Shown: piece by piece, positions 21,383 to 29,430 of the stretch | Position numbering within the stretch: position 1 is the first letter of the stretch | Layout: every line of letters starts with the position of its first letter | DNA from: Williamsia sp. | Lineage (GTDB): Bacteria > Bacteroidota > Bacteroidia > Chitinophagales > Chitinophagaceae | Assembly: GCA_015069695.1 (NCBI GenBank) | Contig: JADCRZ010000056.1 | Coordinates: forward strand, 1-33,128 | DNA: 33,128 nt | Reading direction: 5' to 3' | Position numbers and translations under genes: made by a program | Notes under the pieces: model-generated | The model's database searches: none | Seen by the model: the letters and a program-made list of their open reading frames with translations, nothing else | What the model was told of the DNA's origin: nothing

Positions 21383-23026
21383 TTATCTTCTGAAATTGTT
21401 TTCCTGTATATACTGATACTGTTCTTTTCTTTCCATCCAATAGGCGCCTACCCCGCCCCTGATCACGGATTTAGAAAAGAAGCCTGTATGCTGCAGCGAA
21501 TCAACCTTGTTTATAAAAACCGGTGAGCATGTTGTATAAACCCGGTTTACGATCAGCCACCCGGGATGAAACCGGGTACTGTCGGGCTTTTCATAGTACA
21601 CCTGGTACACTTTGTACGGGTGTTTTTCGAAGTTGTAGGCATTGAGCAAGCGATCGTCATATTTATGGAGCAGCTTCCAATGCATCATGTTGTCGTGATC
21701 GGGAAAATAGTAATACTGTGCGTGAAGCAGGCCATTGAGCTCCTGCAAGTTTTTAAACCATTGTGCGCGGCGAAAGAACAATGGTTCGAGTATGCTGAGA
21801 AACAAGATCGCGGAGAGAACGAGATAATGATACCTGCCTGCCATCCTTGCTAAAAAGGGTTGCGTGAGCAGATACAAGAAGATCAGCAGATAGATCATCC
21901 ACTGCCATTTGTTACCGGTTCCTTGTATGCACACCAGGAGTGCGAATAGTACAAGCAAGGCAAAGACCAGGCTGCTTTTTTTTGCTTCGCGCTGCCTGTA
22001 CAGGGTGGTGGAAATAATAACAACCGCGAGCGGCAAGATGAAATAAAAGTGCCGGGGTGCAGCGCAGAGGGGTTGGTAGCCACTCCAGGAAAATGGAAAA
22101 TAAAGGCTCAGCAACAATAAAATGCTGAAGCCGGTGAGCTCATAATCCTTTTGCCATTGAAGATTTTTTTTTGTCAGAATCGCTAGCAATAATGAGATCC
22201 CGCCTAAAACAAACGGGTAAAAACCCAGCAAAATAAATGTTCTCCATACACCATAGGTTAACCGGATCACAAGATCATTCGCCGGTAGATAAGAAAAATT
22301 GCAGGGATTGGGGTAAGCACTGTTTTCTATCTGTGAGAATTTGAAAAAAGCATTACCGGTAAAATGATAATAACCCCATCCCATCAAAAGGATGATACCT
22401 GCGAACGAACCAAGGATCCAAAGCAGATTTACCCAACGCTTTTGATAGAACAGGGTAACAAAGATGGCATAAGGCAGGAAAACCAGCACGGTTTCCTTGA
22501 TCAGCAAGGTAGCTGCGATCAATACTCCAATCAGAATAAAAAAAATTTTTCTGGATGGATCTTCCCTGATACCCTTTTTCAGCAACAACACGATGCAGGT
22601 GCCTGTCAACATAACATAAGGATCAGGTTCGATTCCTGTGATGTCCATGGCCAGGGAGGGACTGAAATAAAACAGGGAACTTGCCACCAGCACAGTAGAC
22701 CGGTTCCTGACAGGAAGAAGCCGGCTTACAGTGATAAAGCAGGCAGCTACTGTGGCAATAACTGTTCCGATGCAGGTTGTGAAAAGATTGACGCCACCGG
22801 TCCGGTAAAGCAAAGCCTGCCATGCTATCAGAACAATGCGGCCACTGAATATATCAGCCGGTTGAAAAGGATCGTATGATCCTTTTAACATGCGCGCCGA
22901 GAGCATGGCATAGTGCAGGTCATCAGTTCCGTGAAAGCCTTGAAACAATACAAAGCGGCTGACGATAAAAGCAAGTGTAACCAGAACAAAGGGAAACAGG
23001 CAAGAAGAAAGAATTGCTTTTTTCAA
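21383..23026 (-). CDS. GT39-like membrane glycosyltransferase (ArnT/PMT type)
   Basis: The 547-residue protein has about eleven to thirteen membrane helices. A DD motif in the first extracytoplasmic loop (FHGTDDLHYAMLSARML, about 31-47) is the usual catalytic region of GT-C enzymes related to ArnT and PMT. The soluble C-terminal part (about 440-547) faces the periplasm. The start is a TTG at 23026 (MKKAILSSCLF); no in-frame ATG precedes residue 41. It would transfer a sugar from a polyprenyl phosphate to lipid A, a glycan or a protein. It is convergent with the GT87-like gene, so the two are not one operon. Confidence 0.78.
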   Translation of the reverse strand: MKKAILSSCLFPFVLVTLAFIVSRFVLFQGFHGTDDLHYAMLSARMLKGSYDPFQPADIFSGRIVLIAWQALLYRTGGVNLFTTCIGTVIATVAACFITVSRLLPVRNRSTVLVASSLFYFSPSLAMDITGIEPDPYVMLTGTCIVLLLKKGIREDPSRKIFFILIGVLIAATLLIKETVLVFLPYAIFVTLFYQKRWVNLLWILGSFAGIILLMGWGYYHFTGNAFFKFSQIENSAYPNPCNFSYLPANDLVIRLTYGVWRTFILLGFYPFVLGGISLLLAILTKKNLQWQKDYELTGFSILLLLSLYFPFSWSGYQPLCAAPRHFYFILPLAVVIISTTLYRQREAKKSSLVFALLVLFALLVCIQGTGNKWQWMIYLLIFLYLLTQPFLARMAGRYHYLVLSAILFLSILEPLFFRRAQWFKNLQELNGLLHAQYYYFPDHDNMMHWKLLHKYDDRLLNAYNFEKHPYKVYQVYYEKPDSTRFHPGWLIVNRVYTTCSPVFINKVDSLQHTGFFSKSVIRGGVGAYWMERKEQYQYIQENNFRR

Positions 23027-23100
23027 AACACATGCTTTGCAGTTAGATCAAACATCCTGTGTTGTTGTGAACGCAAGAACCAAAACAAGTTGCCCGCTCG

Positions 23101-23889
23101 TTACCGCACTTCTATCATGGAGCTGAACGGATAGCGGTTATTCCGGTGGTCCATCATGTCAATCTTGATGCTGCCTACGCTGATGGCGCTTTCTACGCGC
23201 AGCGGAAGGCGGTTGGCATCATCGCTGATCCAGGCCGTCATTTTCTCGCCTCCTTCGAACACAGATCCTTTGATGAGCAGGGGACGGATCTTGATGGCCT
23301 TGAATTTTCCATACTTTGTTTTCACCGTCTCCTTGCCCATGTAGCGGATATAAATATTGTAGAGCTCATCACTCAGGTAAAGCGTAAAAGGGATCTTGTC
23401 GTTGACCTTGTATTTGTCGAAATTGGTATTGCGGGCAAAAAAGACCAGACTGATCACATCCTGGGTGCACAGCGGCATTCGCACCACGCTGTCGGAACTG
23501 ATGGCCGTATGGGTGCTTTGGTTGAAGGTCACGTTCTCCACTTTTTTGTAGCTGCCTTCGCTGATGTTGCGGATAAACTTGTAGGGCTGCAGGGTAGAGG
23601 TGTCGATGAAAGATTCATACCTGTCGCGCACTTTAAAAAAGCCATCATAAAAGCCATAGGTCTTTCCCTCTCCCACAATGTGATAAACAGGTTTGTTGTT
23701 CAGCCGCTCCAGGTTTACATTGAAGGTGGCTTCACCCGCACTTACATAAATGCCGGCCAGGGTGTAATAAGCTTTGTAGGTGACCATCTCACCAGCTTTG
23801 AATGTAGTATTCACAATGCCGCACGATCCGTTTCCAGAGTCTTGGTACAAACCAAAAGCAAGCAGGATCGTGAAAAAAAATGCCTTCAT
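23101..23889 (-). CDS. DUF3108 periplasmic protein
   Basis: The 262-residue protein has a signal peptide (about 1-14) and a beta-rich mature part. NTTFKAGEMVTYKAYYTLAGIYVSAGEATF (about 27-56), GEGKTYGFYDGFFKVRDRYES and LPLRVESAISVGSIKIDM fit the DUF3108 family, whose members resemble LolA/LolB-type lipoprotein-binding folds; this link is family knowledge, not visible here. Translation starts within the end of the flippase-like gene (4-bp overlap, ATGA), so the two are expressed together. A role in moving lipids or lipoproteins is plausible; no direct evidence exists. Confidence 0.8.
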   Translation of the reverse strand: MKAFFFTILLAFGLYQDSGNGSCGIVNTTFKAGEMVTYKAYYTLAGIYVSAGEATFNVNLERLNNKPVYHIVGEGKTYGFYDGFFKVRDRYESFIDTSTLQPYKFIRNISEGSYKKVENVTFNQSTHTAISSDSVVRMPLCTQDVISLVFFARNTNFDKYKVNDKIPFTLYLSDELYNIYIRYMGKETVKTKYGKFKAIKIRPLLIKGSVFEGGEKMTAWISDDANRLPLRVESAISVGSIKIDMMDHRNNRYPFSSMIEVR

Positions 23890-24884
23890 CTATTCTGAAA
23901 TGTTTTGATTCTTAGTATAAACAAGCTTCCTATCATTGCCGGGATCACCAGATTGATGACCCAAATACCGATGGATGCAGCAATGATGCCAAAACTGTTG
24001 CTGCTGTACAATCCGAACAGGGCCAGGCTCAACTGACCTCTTATCCCCAGTTCTGCAAATGCAATAGTCGGTACCAGGGAGAGGATCAGAAACAACCCGC
24101 CGATCAACCAAAATGCCTGCCACAGCGGAATATCCACCTGCATAGCCTGTAGCAGAAGGATATATTGAGAAGCAAAAATAAGATAACGCAGCAACGACAA
24201 ACCGCCAATCCGCACCAGGAGGCTGTTGTCCATCTCTTTTAAGACGGCTGCATGCGCCGTTATCTTTCTTACCCATGCAAATCTTCCTCCTATATCTATA
24301 ACGTGCTGAAGCCTGAAATATGTTACTCCTGCTATAATCAGCAATCCGCCTGCCACCCAGATGCCCGCCCGTAAATATGGGAAGTATGACCCTGCCCAGA
24401 GCGCCATCGTTGCAGCATCCTGCGCATATAACAAAAATATAAGTGCACCCAAACCCATGATCAGGGTTATAATAAGTTGGCTCAGGTTGCCTGCTATGAT
24501 CAGGGACAGTGCTTTGATCCGGTTGCCGGGTTGCACCCACAGTACTTTTCCGGGGTATTCGCCGACCCGGTTGGGTGTACTGATAGAAAAAGCCAGGCCT
24601 GTAAGCACCGCCTTCAGTGACCTCCTCCATCTCATCTCTTCTACCGGACTCAGCACCACCTGTAATTTTTTTGCTTCCACACCCCAGTTGACCATCATGA
24701 GCAGGAGCACCAGCCACAATTTCCAGGAACGGTTGTCGTTCAGGATATTACCGAAGCTGTTGAGGGATGCTGAAAGGTTTGTTTGTTCTTTTACCTGCAG
24801 GTAAATAGAATAAGAAAGCCAACTAAATAAGACAGGTCCGATAAAATAGCGAAGTAATTTGATATTTTTGCTCGACCAGGTCAT
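23886..24884 (-). CDS. Flippase-like integral membrane protein (LPG_synthase_TM/UPF0104)
   Basis: The 332-residue protein has about eight membrane helices and the motif STPNRVGEYPGK (about 103-114), typical of the lysylphosphatidylglycerol-synthase transmembrane/UPF0104 family (relatives: AglD, MprF N-terminal domain). Such proteins are thought to flip or modify lipids. The ATG at 24884 is used; a GTG one codon upstream is possible. It has no catalytic MprF C-terminal domain, so it is not a full LPG synthase. It is divergent from ruvC with only 27 bp between starts, so the two promoters must overlap the coding ends. Confidence 0.8.
   Translation of the reverse strand: MTWSSKNIKLLRYFIGPVLFSWLSYSIYLQVKEQTNLSASLNSFGNILNDNRSWKLWLVLLLMMVNWGVEAKKLQVVLSPVEEMRWRRSLKAVLTGLAFSISTPNRVGEYPGKVLWVQPGNRIKALSLIIAGNLSQLIITLIMGLGALIFLLYAQDAATMALWAGSYFPYLRAGIWVAGGLLIIAGVTYFRLQHVIDIGGRFAWVRKITAHAAVLKEMDNSLLVRIGGLSLLRYLIFASQYILLLQAMQVDIPLWQAFWLIGGLFLILSLVPTIAFAELGIRGQLSLALFGLYSSNSFGIIAASIGIWVINLVIPAMIGSLFILRIKTFQNR
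24863..24870 (+). promoter_or_regulatory. Candidate -7 element of ruvC
   Basis: TATTTTTG matches TAnnTTTG and ends 41 nt before the ruvC start, the same sequence and almost the same distance as at ftsX. It lies inside the first codons of the divergent flippase-like gene. Confidence 0.45.
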
Positions 24885-24911
24885 CACGCAATCTAAAAAT
24901 AACTTCCCTAT

Positions 24912-25478
24912 TTGGAAAAGCCGTCAAAAATAATTTTAGGCATCGATCCCGGAACCGTTATCATGGGCTATGGCATCATCCGGGTGCAGCACGACAAAGT
25001 TTCTTTGCTGCGCATGAGCGTGCTCAAACTTTCTTCCAAACAGGATGCATACGAACGCCTGGAGCAGATACACAAAAGCGTACAGGAAATCATTGGCCTG
25101 TTCCGTCCGGATGCCTGTGCCATTGAAGCCCCTTTCTTTGGAAAAAACGTACAAAGCATGCTGAAACTGGGCCGGGCGCAGGGCGTTGCCATTGCGGCTG
25201 CCATGCAGGCCGGTTTAACGGTAACAGAGTACTCACCCCGGAAAATAAAGCAGGCCGTTACCGGCAAAGGAAATGCTGGCAAAGAGCAGGTATGGAAAAT
25301 GCTGCAGCGGCTGATCCAGTTGCAGGAAGAACCGGAATATTTTGATGCATCCGACGCCCTGGCTGTGGCTATTTGTCACCACTTTCAAACACGGTCGGTG
25401 CTGCCGGCCGCAGGCGAAAAAGTAAAGAGCTGGGACGAGTTCATCGCCAAGAACCCATCCCGGGTTGCCAGCAATTAG
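24912..25478 (+). CDS. ruvC: Holliday junction resolvase RuvC
   Basis: The 188-residue endonuclease resolves Holliday junctions with RuvAB. All four acidic catalytic residues are present: Asp12 in LGIDPGT, Glu72 in AIEAPFF, and Asp145 and Asp148 in DASDALAVAICHH. It is slightly longer than the 173-residue E. coli protein because of a C-terminal tail (KVKSWDEFIAKNP). The start is a TTG (MEKPSKIILGIDPG); the first in-frame ATG would remove the catalytic Asp. ruvA and ruvB are not in the window. Confidence 0.96.
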   Translation: MEKPSKIILGIDPGTVIMGYGIIRVQHDKVSLLRMSVLKLSSKQDAYERLEQIHKSVQEIIGLFRPDACAIEAPFFGKNVQSMLKLGRAQGVAIAAAMQAGLTVTEYSPRKIKQAVTGKGNAGKEQVWKMLQRLIQLQEEPEYFDASDALAVAICHHFQTRSVLPAAGEKVKSWDEFIAKNPSRVASN

Positions 25479-25585
25479 CCGGGGCTTTGTTACAATCCAT
25501 CCCTAGTTTATACCGGTTCATGTAACATATAGGCGTACCCGGGAAGAAAATAGTTTCCTCCCTGTGTATAGTTTCAAAAAGTTTT

Positions 25586-25593
25586 TATCTTTA
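25586..25593 (+). promoter_or_regulatory. Candidate -7 element of the TM2-domain gene
   Basis: TATCTTTA, followed by G, is one base off TAnnTTTG and ends 19 nt before the ATG at 25613. No -33 TTG is evident. Confidence 0.35.
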
Positions 25594-25612
25594 GCCGAAC
25601 AAAACAATTAAT

Positions 25613-26077
25613 ATGAAAAAAGTATTCTATTTGTTTCTGACTTGCTGTCTGTTTTCATTGGCTTCTTTTTCTGCCACTCCTGTTACCACTTCATTGCCGA
25701 CCGATGAATATTCTGTGAATGACCAACAGATAGATCAATTGTTCAGCAACAGTGTAGATGTGAGCTTGACAGCCGTTTCAGAATCCCTCCTGACCAACCC
25801 TGCAGCAAAAAATACGGCCAACAAAGCTTTTTATGCTGCCGGTGACAAAAACTTTGCAACTGCCCTTTTGTTGAATTTCTTCCTGGGTGGTTTGGGCATT
25901 CACCGCTTGTACCTGGGTACTAAAACCTTTACCTGGGTTGGTTATATCCTGACCTGCGGTGGTATCTTCGGTATCGTGCCCCTGATCGACTTTATCGTAT
26001 TGATTGTACACAATGCAGACATCTCTCCTTACGTGAACAATCCTAAATTCTTTATGTGGAGCGGTGGAGGTATGTAA
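25613..26077 (+). CDS. TM2-domain membrane protein with signal peptide
   Basis: The 154-residue protein has a signal peptide (about 1-21, ending SFSA), a polar periplasmic segment (about 22-80) and a C-terminal TM2 domain. The latter has two helices: ATALLLNFFLGGLGIHRLYLG and FTWVGYILTCGGIFGIVPLIDFIVLIVH. GGLGIHRLYLGTK (92-104) is the usual turn between TM2 helices. TM2 proteins have no settled molecular function. It converges on a PGAG-motif operon across a shared terminator, and its turn motif resembles those of two proteins there. Confidence 0.88.
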   Translation: MKKVFYLFLTCCLFSLASFSATPVTTSLPTDEYSVNDQQIDQLFSNSVDVSLTAVSESLLTNPAAKNTANKAFYAAGDKNFATALLLNFFLGGLGIHRLYLGTKTFTWVGYILTCGGIFGIVPLIDFIVLIVHNADISPYVNNPKFFMWSGGGM

Positions 26078-26097
26078 AAAATAACTGACCTCATTAT

Positions 26098-26128
26098 AAA
26101 AAGCTGTACCCCCGGGTGCAGCTTTTTT
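26098..26128. terminator. Bidirectional intrinsic terminator
   Basis: AAAAAGCTG and CAGCTTTTT form a stem with an inner ACCC/GGGT helix and a T-G mismatch, ending in six T (26123-26128). Five A at 26098-26102 give a U tract on the other strand, so it can end both the TM2 gene and the opposing operon. Confidence 0.88.
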
Positions 26129-26148
26129 ATTTTTGTCCCGGCTTTCTT

Positions 26149-26994
26149 CTACTGCCTTTCAGCCATCATTTTTAAAACAGCTGACTTTACCTGCTCGTTG
26201 AACTGCGTAATTTTTTTCCGGTTATATTGCTCTACCAATACCTCCGAACGGCGTACGCCGCCCATGTGAAAAGAGCCAAACAGGCCGGCCCCGGCGAGCC
26301 AGGCAGCCAGGTAATAATGCTGTTGAAAGCTCACAATACCAAACCAGATGCCCGCCCCCTGCATGCCAATTGTTACAAGCGCCTCCAGCGGTTTGCCGGC
26401 ATAAATTTGTCCGGCTCCGGGTATGAAAGTAGACAGCCACTGCGCTTTGTCCTTGCTTTTCAGGTGGGGTAGATGTTTGTACGGACTCAATGCTGTATCA
26501 GCCACCCCGTACCGGCCTACGAATGCATTGTACACATGGCCGGCTTCTTCCCAACGTTGCAGCTCGTTCAGCGATAAGAGCTGTAACAGCTTCAACCTGG
26601 GCTCTTCCGAACGGGTGGGGTACAGGAGCTTTGCCTGTTCAACAACAGAGAGGGCATTCTCATAGTTACCGGCCAGGTACGTGCACAGGGTCTGCTCATA
26701 ATACAGGCGGTACCCGGTGCTGTCGGGCAGGTTTTCGTGCAGGTTGGTGCGGATAAAGTTAACCGCCTGGGTAAACAATCCCTGTTGTTTCAGGCACTGG
26801 ATCTTTTGGGTAATGGCATGGAGAGCTGTTTCGGGGTTGTTGTCTTCAAACAAGACCCGTTCGTAACCGACCGATGCTTCAAAATAAGCCCCCTGTCTGA
26901 ATAGGCTGTCGGCTTGCCGCAAAGCGGAAGACTGCGCCCTAATTGTACAGGTTGCGCAGAGGAATATGCAGGTCAAACAAGATTTTATTGTCAT
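26149..26994 (-). CDS. TPR-like exported protein with PGAG membrane motif (last gene of operon)
   Basis: This 281-residue protein has a signal peptide (about 1-20, IRAQSS) and a helical, TPR-like region (about 22-165: ALRQADSLFRQGAYFEASVGYERVL, AGNYENALSVVEQAKLLYP). Next comes a hydrophobic C-terminal part with WLSTFIPGAGQIYAGKPLEA (motif 192-201). The PGAGQIYAGK turn resembles that in DUF5683-like proteins and in TM2 domains. The gene overlaps the preceding one by 56 bp and is last in the HIT-LolA-YidD operon. It shares its layout (signal, TPR-like helices, PGAG) with the neighbour, so the two look like paralogues. No function is known. Confidence 0.75.
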   Translation of the reverse strand: MTIKSCLTCIFLCATCTIRAQSSALRQADSLFRQGAYFEASVGYERVLFEDNNPETALHAITQKIQCLKQQGLFTQAVNFIRTNLHENLPDSTGYRLYYEQTLCTYLAGNYENALSVVEQAKLLYPTRSEEPRLKLLQLLSLNELQRWEEAGHVYNAFVGRYGVADTALSPYKHLPHLKSKDKAQWLSTFIPGAGQIYAGKPLEALVTIGMQGAGIWFGIVSFQQHYYLAAWLAGAGLFGSFHMGGVRRSEVLVEQYNRKKITQFNEQVKSAVLKMMAERQ

Positions 26995-27826
26995 AAGCTC
27001 TGTAAAACTCTTTTTCTTTTACCTTAACCGAAAGCACGCTGCCCCATATATTTCCAATGTAAAACACACTGAAGAGAGAGCCAAAGCCGATAAACCGGGC
27101 GCTTCGTACACCACCTTTCCGGTATGCTTCATAGGTAACGGCGGCCAGCGAAATCACAGGCAGAAACGCGGCAATGCCCTGGCGTTTTTTGCCTGCATAA
27201 AACTTGCCTGCCCCCGGCAGCACGGCACTGTATACACCTGCCAGAAAGGGTGATTTGGATTTGTAGCTGCGCAGGCCTTTGTAATAGGCAGCCATGTTTT
27301 TTTCTTCTTTTTCCAGCACGTACGAACCATAGGTAAATCCGCGTTGGTACTGTTCAAATGTATTGTAGTCCCTGCGCAGCAAAGCCATGCCGGCAAGTTG
27401 AAACGCACGCATTTCTATTTCCGTGCTGTCTCCCAGTTGTTGGCCCTGTAAAACCTGTTGTGCTTCGGGCTGTCTTGCTAAGTAGGTCAGGCAATAAGCC
27501 GCAAAAAAACGGCTCTTATTGTAGAGAGAGAATCGGGGAGAAACCCGCAACAGTTTGCCCACTGCCGTGTCCAGTTGTTTGGAATTATAAGCAGCCCAGC
27601 CGGAAAAATAAAACAGCGTGTCTTTTTGAGTCCGGTCCAACTGCGTGGTATCGATCCTGTTAGTCACATACCGGGCTTCGCGGAACAGCTCTTTGTCCTG
27701 CAGGTATTGTGCAAACTTTATTTCCCGGGAAAACAGAGCCTGCTGCGAATGGGCAGAAAGGGCGGAGCAAAAGAAAAAAGCGAGTAAAATAAACCGGTGG
27801 CAGGCCGGAACAACAGATCGGATCAT
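26939..27826 (-). CDS. Exported TPR-like protein with PGAG membrane motif (paralogue)
   Basis: The 295-residue product has a signal peptide (about 1-28, ending SAHSQ) and a helical, TPR-like region (about 30-190). It is followed by SPFLAGVYSAVLPGAGKFYAGKK (motif 204-213) and hydrophobic segments (FLPVISLAAVTYEAY, FGSLFSVFYIGNIWGSVLS). The start overlaps the end of the YidD-domain gene by 4 bp. The layout parallels the next gene, suggesting an ancient duplication followed by strong divergence. The protein may be anchored in the inner membrane or attached to the outer membrane. Confidence 0.75.
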   Translation of the reverse strand: MIRSVVPACHRFILLAFFFCSALSAHSQQALFSREIKFAQYLQDKELFREARYVTNRIDTTQLDRTQKDTLFYFSGWAAYNSKQLDTAVGKLLRVSPRFSLYNKSRFFAAYCLTYLARQPEAQQVLQGQQLGDSTEIEMRAFQLAGMALLRRDYNTFEQYQRGFTYGSYVLEKEEKNMAAYYKGLRSYKSKSPFLAGVYSAVLPGAGKFYAGKKRQGIAAFLPVISLAAVTYEAYRKGGVRSARFIGFGSLFSVFYIGNIWGSVLSVKVKEKEFYRAYDNKILFDLHIPLRNLYN

Positions 27827-28278
27827 TGCCGGTATTTGGTTGGCGCATCCATGATGGTGCCATTGTTCTCATTAAAATCAAGCTGGTCTGTATCGAGCAC
27901 GCCGATCCTGTTACAACGCAGGATCCTGTCGGCACTTAAAAAAACACCTTTTACAATGCCAAACTCCTGGATGGCTTGTTTGCTAAAGTTGGAGCAGGTG
28001 ATTTCATAAGGACAGTGGCGCGAAAGCTGGGGTGAGATCGCATGCTGATAGGCTGCCATAGCGCCTTTCAGCACCAGCGTGACCGGATTGTACTTCACCA
28101 GTGCGCTGGTATGATGCGTTTGGATTGCCCGGGTGTTGTTGCCCGGTCGCTGGTAATAAGCTGTTTCACCTCCTGCAGACCGGTTCCCGATCAGCGCAAG
28201 ATCATCTTTTGCTTCCTGTGCACAGGCCAGCTGGTGAGTAAGCAGGATCATCCCCGCAAGTACAAATGGTTTTATCAC
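27823..28278 (-). CDS. YidD-domain protein with N-terminal signal peptide
   Basis: The 151-residue product joins an N-terminal signal sequence (about 1-20, ACAQ) and a polar linker to a YidD domain (68-125): AMAAYQHAISPQLSRHCPYEITCSNFSKQAI and GIVKGVFLSADRILRCNR. Cysteines 89, 95 and 122 match the usual three of YidD. Classical YidD is a 70-90-residue cytoplasmic-face protein that aids membrane-protein insertion; a signal peptide would place this domain in the periplasm. The GTG start at 28278 overlaps the LolA-like stop by 4 bp (GTGA); an ATG lies nine codons later. It is not clear that this protein does the classical YidD job. Confidence 0.8.
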   Translation of the reverse strand: MIKPFVLAGMILLTHQLACAQEAKDDLALIGNRSAGGETAYYQRPGNNTRAIQTHHTSALVKYNPVTLVLKGAMAAYQHAISPQLSRHCPYEITCSNFSKQAIQEFGIVKGVFLSADRILRCNRIGVLDTDQLDFNENNGTIMDAPTKYRQ

Positions 28279-28991
28279 TGCTTTTCTATTTTTGCGTTGG
28301 AAGGTATCTTGAAATTAAAATACTGGCTTGTGGCATCCTGGTTGATCTTGAAATCAGAGAACTGTGTTTTGGTAACGGTGGAATCTCCTTCCCCGTATAC
28401 GATCTCGGTGGTGGTAAAAGGGAACTGACTGTTTTCAACCGGCGTGTAATTGTAATAATAGATCTTCCTGATAATTTTACCGCCCGCATCTTCATAATGC
28501 ATGTACACAGGTTTTTGTCCCTGGTACACCAGCTTTACTTTTTGGATCACCGCTTTTCTGTCCGGTACTTTTAATTTCCACAACGATACAAGCGCCCCCT
28601 TTTCAGGATATGTTTTTTCCTGCACAAAACCGATGTCGGTCAAACCCATGTCCGCGATCTTGCCCGAGAAAAAATAATAAAATTGGGAAGTTTGGGAACT
28701 GAACAAGGCATTCTGGTACTGAAGCACTGTATTGTTGGCCGGGTCGTAGATCTTGATCTCTCCGACCTTGTTTGAGATCACGATGTAAGCACGGGGATAA
28801 GTAAAATTGGTGACCATATTCCCGTTGTTCTGATAAAATACTTCTCCCTTGATGGTAACGGATTTTCCGGACTGCACCTGTTTGCTCACAATGGATGCCG
28901 ATATTTTATCAATCACCAACGGCCTTACCAGAAAAGAACTGCCTGCAAATCCGAGCAGGCCGATCAGCCCTGCTACTAAAAACTTCTTCAT
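28275..28991 (-). CDS. LolA-like periplasmic lipoprotein-carrier protein
   Basis: The 238-residue protein starts with an N-terminal hydrophobic stretch (about 1-20, a signal peptide or anchor). Its mature part is rich in beta strands: SGKSVTIKGEVFYQN, RAYIVISNKVGEIKIYDPANNTV, TSQFYYFFSGKIADMGL, WKLKVPDRKAVIQKVKLVY and STVTKTQFSDFKINQ. These match the outer-membrane lipoprotein carrier LolA pattern (half-barrel, DxKxNxxxxxxxFxFxxP-like end at FKINQDATSQYFNFKIP). It would carry lipoproteins or another lipid across the periplasm. It overlaps the YidD-domain gene by 4 bp and lies 18 bp after the HIT gene. Confidence 0.78.
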   Translation of the reverse strand: MKKFLVAGLIGLLGFAGSSFLVRPLVIDKISASIVSKQVQSGKSVTIKGEVFYQNNGNMVTNFTYPRAYIVISNKVGEIKIYDPANNTVLQYQNALFSSQTSQFYYFFSGKIADMGLTDIGFVQEKTYPEKGALVSLWKLKVPDRKAVIQKVKLVYQGQKPVYMHYEDAGGKIIRKIYYYNYTPVENSQFPFTTTEIVYGEGDSTVTKTQFSDFKINQDATSQYFNFKIPSNAKIEKQ

Positions 28992-29009
28992 GGGACAAAT
29001 ATATTGTAT

Positions 29010-29402
29010 TCAACGCAGGTGTTTGCATATGCGGTCCTGGGCATCTTTCATCTCTGCTGGTGTGGGGCTGAGCTTGGGCCGCGTAAAGTTCAGATCGTCT
29101 GCTGAGTTGAGGGGAACCAGGTGAAGGTGTGCATGCGGTACTTCCAGTCCGATCACAGACAGGCCGCAGCGCTTGCAGTCAAATGCCTGTTCAATCGCCC
29201 GCGCGATGGGTTGGGCGAATAAAAGCAATTGCTGCAGGTAGTCGTGGGGCATGTCAAAAAACTTGTCTATTTCTGTTTTAGGAACCACCAGGGTATGGCC
29301 TTTCACCAGGGGAGATATATCGAGAAAAGCATAAAAAAGATCATTTTCTGCGATCCGGTAGGAAGGGATTTCCTGTGCGATGATCCGGGAAAATATAGTC
29401 AT
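29010..29402 (-). CDS. HIT-family nucleotide hydrolase or transferase
   Basis: The 130-residue protein has the histidine triad HAHLHLVP (His90, His92, His94) and the family N terminus MTIFSRIIAQEIPSYRI, with LVKGHTLVVPK in the middle. HIT proteins hydrolyse nucleoside phosphoramidates or dinucleoside polyphosphates. It is the first gene of the operon that leads into the LolA-like gene 18 bp on, and lies just after the greA terminator. Membership may reflect simple co-transcription, since its biochemistry is unrelated to envelope transport. Confidence 0.92.
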   Translation of the reverse strand: MTIFSRIIAQEIPSYRIAENDLFYAFLDISPLVKGHTLVVPKTEIDKFFDMPHDYLQQLLLFAQPIARAIEQAFDCKRCGLSVIGLEVPHAHLHLVPLNSADDLNFTRPKLSPTPAEMKDAQDRICKHLR

Positions 29403-29430
29403 GGCATTTTTGGGGGCAAGTTAAACCATA

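Noticed and set aside
23146-23898. A 250-residue plus-strand frame opposite the DUF3108 gene
   Set aside because: It is an antisense shadow; the minus-strand gene has a signal peptide, a family match and an ATGA overlap with its neighbour.
23890-24717. A 275-residue minus-strand frame inside the flippase-like gene
   Set aside because: It is out of frame with a clear eight-helix membrane protein and its product is a Gly/Arg-rich shadow without motifs.
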